Below are positions 59,061 through 64,000 of a stretch of DNA of 64,000 nucleotides, piece by piece. Within the stretch, counting starts at the first letter, position 1. Each line of letters starts with the position of its first letter. Location of the stretch: positions 5,084,001-5,148,000 of the forward strand of contig CM074127.1 in assembly GCA_037178625.1 (NCBI GenBank). The letters run 5' to 3'. Both the position numbers and the translations under genes were made by a program. Under the pieces are notes generated by a model that saw nothing but the letters and a program-made list of their open reading frames with translations, was not told the DNA's origin and made no database searches. The stretch is from Skeletonema tropicum. Lineage: Eukaryota; Bacillariophyta; Thalassiosirophyceae; Thalassiosirales; Thalassiosiraceae.

Positions 59061-60184
59061 GTAGTGATAGTGAACAAGCACATAGCGCAGCTTAGACGGA
59101 TCTCGCTCATGGAATACATGATACGATGTCATAGCTGATAAGAGAGGAGGTCCAACTGGGGCTGGCCCGCAGCACCACATTCCACCACATACATCGTATC
59201 TATCGTCGGCAATATGCGCATGAGCCGCTTCTAGTGACCCATTACAGTTCTTAGTGATAGTGAACAAGCACATAAGCGCAGCTCAGACGGATCTCGCTCG
59301 TAGAATACATGATACGATGTCATAGCTGATAAGAGAGGAGGTCCAACTGGGGCTGGCCAGCAGCACCACATTCCACCACATCGTATCTATCGTCGGCAAT
59401 ATGCGCATGAGCCGCTTCTAGTGACCCATTACAGTTCGTAGTGATAGTGAACAAGCACATAGCGCAGCTTAGACGGATCTCGCTCATGGAATACATGATA
59501 CGATGTCATAGCTGATAAGAGAGGAGGTCCAACTGGAACTGGGATTGGCCCGCAGCACCACATTCCACCACATACATCGTATCTATCGTCGGCAATATGC
59601 GCATGAGCCGCTTCTAGTGACCCATTACAGTTCGTAGAGATAGTGAACAAGCACATAAGCGCTGCTCCGATGGATTACACACTTGTAAGCTATACTACAA
59701 TGTCATAGCTGATAAGAGAGGAGGTCCAACTGGGGCTGGCCCGCAGCACCACATTCCACCACATCGTATCTATCGTCGGCAATATGCGCATGAGCCGCTT
59801 CTAGTGACCCATTACAGTTCGTAGTGATAGTGAACAAGCACATAAGCGCTGCTTAGACGGATCTCGCTCGTAGAATAGATGATACGATGTCATAGCTGAT
59901 AAGAGAGGAGGTCCAACTGGAACTGGGATTGGCCCGCAGCACCACATTCCACCACATACATCGTATCTATCGTCGGCAATATGCGCATGAGCCGCTTCTA
60001 GTGACCCATTACAGTTCGTAGTGATGGTGAACAGGCACATAAGCGCTGCTCCGATGGATTACACACTTGTAAGCTATACTACAATGTCATAGCTGATAAG
60101 AGAGGAGGTCCAACTGGGGCTGGCCCGCAGCACCACATTCCACCACATCGTATCTATCGTCGGCAATATGCGCATGAGCCGCTT

Positions 60185-63100
60185 CTAGTGACCCATTACA
60201 GTTCGTAGTGATAGTGAACAAGCACATAAGCGCTGCTTAGACGGATCTCGCTCGTAGAATAGATGATACGATGTCATAGCTGATAAGAGAGGAGGTCCAA
60301 CTGGAACTGGGATTGGCCCGCAGCACCACATTCCACCACATACATCGTATCTATCGTCGGCAATATGCGCATGAGCCGCTTCTAGTGACCCATTACAGTT
60401 CGTAGTGATGGTGAACAGGCACATAAGCGCTGCTCCGATGGATTACACACTTGTAAGCTATACTACAATGTCATAGCTGATAAGAGAGGAGGTCCAACTG
60501 GGGCTGGCCCGCAGCACCACATTCCACCACATCGTATCTATCGTCGGCAATATGCGCATGAGCCGCTTCTAGTGACCCATTACAGTTCGTGGTGATAGTG
60601 AACAAGCACATAAGCGCTGCTTAGACGGATCTCGCTCGTAGAATACATGATACGATGTCATAGCTGATAAGAGAGGAGGTCCAACTGGAAATGGGATTGG
60701 CCCGCAGCACCACATTCCACCACATCGTATCTATCGTCGGCAATATGCGCATGAGCCGCTTCTAGTGACCCATTACAGTTCGTAGTGATAGTGTACAAGC
60801 ACATAAGCGCTGCTCCGATGGATTACACACTTGTAAGCTATACTACAATGTCATAGCTGATAAGAGAGGAGGTCCAACTGGGGCTGGCCCGCAGCACCAC
60901 ATTCCACCACATCGTATCTATCGTCGGCAATATGCGCATGAGCCGCTTCTAGTGACCCATTACAGTTCTTAGTGATAGTGAACAAGCACATAAGCGCAGC
61001 TCAGACGGATCTCGCTCGTAGAATAGATGATACGATGTCATAGCTGATAAGAGAGGTCCAACTGGGGCTGGCCCGCCGCATCACATTTCACCACATCGTA
61101 TCAATCGTTCGCAATATGCGCATGAGCCGCTTCTAGTGACCCATTACAGTTCTTAGTGATAGGGTACAAGCACATAAGCGCTGCTCCGATGGATTACACA
61201 CTTGTAAGCTATACTACAATGTCATAGCTGATAAGAGAGGAGGTCCAACTGGGGCTGGCCCGCAGCACCACATTCCACCACATCGTATCTATCGTCGGCA
61301 ATATGCGCATGAGCCGCTTCTAGTGACCCATTACAGTTCTTAGTGATAGTGAACAAGCACATAAGCGCTGCTTAGACGGATCTCGCTCGTAGAATAGATG
61401 ATACGATGTCATAGCTGATAAGAGAGGAGGTCCAACTGGAAATGGGATTGGCCCGCAGCACCACATTCCACCACATACATCGTATCTATCGTCGGCAATA
61501 TGCGCATGAGCCGCTTCTAGTGACCCATTACAGTTCGTAGTGATGGTGAACAGGCACATAAGCGCTGCTCCGATGGATTACACACTTGTAAGCTATACTA
61601 CAATGTCATAGCTGATAAGAGAGGAGGTCCAACTGGGGCTGGCCCGCAGCACCACATTCCACCACATCGTATCTATCGTCGGCAATATGCGCATGAGCCG
61701 CTTCTAGTGACCCATTACAGTTCGTGGTGATAGTGAACAAGCACATAAGCGCTGCTTAGACGGATCTCGCTCGTAGAATACATGATACGATGTCATAGCT
61801 GATAAGAGAGGAGGTCCAACTGGAAATGGGATTGGCCCGCAGCACCACATTCCACCACATCGTATCTATCGTCGGCAATATGCGCATGAGCCGCTTCTAG
61901 TGACCCATTACAGTTCGTAGTGATAGTGTACAAGCACATAAGCGCTGCTCCGATGGATTACACACTTGTAAGCTATACTACAATGTCATAGCTGATAAGA
62001 GAGGAGGTCCAACTGGGGCTGGCCCGCAGCACCACATTCCACCACATCGTATCTATCGTCGGCAATATGCGCATGAGCCGCTTCTAGTGACCCATTACAG
62101 TTCTTAGTGATAGTGAACAAGCACATAAGCGCAGCTCAGACGGATCTCGCTCGTAGAATAGATGATACGATGTCATAGCTGATAAGAGAGGTCCAACTGG
62201 GGCTGGCCCGCCGCATCACATTTCACCACATCGTATCAATCGTTCGCAATATGCGCATGAGCCGCTTCTAGTGACCCATTACAGTTCTTAGTGATAGGGT
62301 ACAAGCACATAAGCGCTGCTCCGATGGATTACACACTTGTAAGCTATACTACAATGTCATAGCTGATAAGAGAGGAGGTCCAACTGGGGCTGGCCCGCAG
62401 CACCACATTCCACCACATCGTATCTATCGTCGGCAATATGCGCATGAGCCGCTTCTAGTGACCCATTACAGTTCTTAGTGATAGTGAACAAGCACATAAG
62501 CGCTGCTTAGACGGATCTCGCTCGTAGAATAGATGATACGATGTCATAGCTGATAAGAGAGGAGGTCCAACTGGAAATGGGATTGGCCCGCAGCACCACA
62601 TTCCACCACATACATCGTATCTATCGTCGGCAATATGCGCATGAGCCGCTTCTAGTGACCCATTACAGTTCGTAGTGATGGTGAACAGGCACATAAGCGC
62701 TGCTCCGATGGATTACACACTTGTAAGCTATACTACAATGTCATAGCTGATAAGAGAGGAGGTCCAACTGGGGCTGGCCCGCAGCACCACATTCCACCAC
62801 ATCGTATCTATCGTCGGCAATATGCGCATGAGCCGCTTCTAGTGACCCATTACAGTTCGTGGTGATAGTGAACAAGCACATAAGCGCTGCTTAGACGGAT
62901 CTCGCTCGTAGAATACATGATACGATGTCATAGCTGATAAGAGAGGAGGTCCAACTGGAAATGGGATTGGCCCGCAGCACCACATTCCACCACATCGTAT
63001 CTATCGTCGGCAATATGCGCATGAGCCGCTTCTAGTGACCCATTACAGTTCGTAGTGATAGTGTACAAGCACATAAGCGCTGCTCCGATGGATTACACAC

Positions 63101-63589
63101 TTGTAAGCTATACTACAATGTCATAGCTGATAAGAGAGGAGGTCCAACTGGGGCTGGCCCGCAGCACCACATTCCACCACATCGTATCTATCGTCGGCAA
63201 TATGCGCATGAGCCGCTTCTAGTGACCCATTACAGTTCTTAGTGATAGTGAACAAGCACATAAGCGCAGCTCAGACGGATCTCGCTCGTAGAATAGATGA
63301 TACGATGTCATAGCTGATAAGAGAGGTCCAACTGGGGCTGGCCCGCCGCATCACATTTCACCACATCGTATCAATCGTTCGCAATATGCGCATGAGCCGC
63401 TTCTAGTGACCCATTACAGTTCTTAGTGATAGGGTACAAGCACATAAGCGCTGCTCCGATGGATTACACACTTGTAAGCTATACTACAATGTCATAGCTG
63501 ATAAGAGAGGAGGTCCAACTGGGGCTGGCCCGCAGCACCACATTCCACCACATCGTATCTATCGTCGGCAATATGCGCATGAGCCGCTT
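60185..63589. repeat. 1135-bp higher-order repeat, three tandem copies
   Basis: Blocks 60185-61319, 61320-62454 and 62455-63589 each hold six monomers in the same order, and a partial fourth copy follows to 64000. Each carries one distinctive monomer (CCGCATCACATTTCACC, about 61074, 62209 and 63344). The copies differ at only a few sites, so the amplification is recent. The distinctive monomer also occurs once earlier, at about 56881. Confidence 0.85.
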
Positions 63590-64000
63590 CTAGTGACCCA
63601 TTACAGTTCTTAGTGATAGTGAACAAGCACATAAGCGCTGCTTAGACGGATCTCGCTCGTAGAATAGATGATACGATGTCATAGCTGATAAGAGAGGAGG
63701 TCCAACTGGAACTGGGATTGGCCCGCAGCACCACATTCCACCACATACATCGTATCTATCGTCGGCAATATGCGCATGAGCCGCTTCTAGTGACCCATTA
63801 CAGTTCGTAGTGATGGTGAACAGGCACATAAGCGCTGCTCCGATGGATTACACACTTGTAAGCTATACTACAATGTCATAGCTGATAAGAGAGGAGGTCC
63901 AACTGGGGCTGGCCCGCAGCACCACATTCCACCACATCGTATCTATCGTCGGCAATATGCGCATGAGCCGCTTCTAGTGACCCATTACAGTTCGTAGTGA

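Larger units (their letters stand above)
52610..64000. repeat. Tandem satellite, ~190-bp monomer, higher-order organisation
   Basis: About 60 head-to-tail monomers of 184-196 bp run to the window edge. All share GCAATATGCGCATGAGCCGC and CTTCTAGTGACCCATTACAG. Two main types often alternate: A with AGACGGATCTCGCTC...GATACGATGTCATAG, B with CGATGGATTACACACTTGTA...ACAATGTCATAG. Length variants come from +8 (GGAACTGGGATT) and +4 (ACATACATCG) insertions. Type A monomers contain a 10-bp dyad, ACATCGTATC and GATACGATGT. The left edge begins with a diverged monomer near 52610. Short minus-strand frames (60-87 codons, starting MCLFTIT) recur because the monomer lacks stops in one frame; they are not genes. 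Confidence 0.95.

Noticed and set aside
53124..63829. Many minus-strand frames of 60-87 codons starting MCLFTIT
   Set aside because: They recur with the satellite monomer, whose length and lack of stops create them. No sign of codon-level constraint.
52610..64000. Possible CRISPR-like array
   Set aside because: The ~190-bp units are directly adjacent without unique spacers, in a eukaryotic genome; this is a satellite.

Overview
The window looks like nuclear DNA of a diatom, probably a centric one. ThiC and a sigma-70 factor both start with an ER signal peptide followed by an ASAFAP-like cleavage motif, as expected for a complex plastid reached through the ER. Introns are short GT-AG (62-129 nt in ThiC, 93 nt in the sigma factor, 117 nt in a sugar transporter), and a TPP riboswitch lies downstream of ThiC. 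The species cannot be named from this sequence.

Layout. (1) 1-24.6 kb is an accessory mosaic of recent duplications. A block at 1-4268 recurs at 11473-16320. It carries a Stowaway-like MITE, a gene for an acidic helical-repeat protein, and part of a MYND zinc-finger gene. A diverged copy of the helical-repeat gene with its 5' region lies at 9233-10945, and a more distant member at 23746-24564. A third MYND copy (18836-23348) is split by a complete 3.19-kb LTR retroelement that carries no recognisable pol, has TG...CA ends and a 5-bp target duplication. An Ulp1-type protease gene lies between MYND copies 2 and 3. (2) 24.6-42.9 kb is a compact housekeeping region: nucleotide-sugar transporter, THIC with riboswitch, plastid-type sigma factor, PPR protein, an RPA70N-BTB protein, an M20 amidohydrolase and a large XPF/MUS81-like nuclease. 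(3) 42.9-49.3 kb is retroelement debris bounded by a duplicated segment whose two halves appear in swapped order. (4) 49.4-51.7 kb is a TAF1B/Rrn7-like RNA polymerase I factor, followed by a decayed ATAD3-like AAA+ fragment. (5) 52.6-64 kb, to the window edge, is a roughly 190-bp satellite with higher-order organisation, including a 1135-bp hexamer repeated in tandem.

Functional links. ThiC (thiamine pyrimidine synthesis), the sigma factor (plastid transcription) and the PPR protein (organelle RNA) are neighbours and all appear plastid-directed. The most unusual observations are: three GT-AG segments of exactly 23 nt whose removal joins the MYND gene into one 409-codon frame; the TPP riboswitch; the LTR element with one long frame broken by a single TAG; a helical-repeat family growing by nested duplication; a circularly permuted duplication; and a higher-order satellite in an alga.
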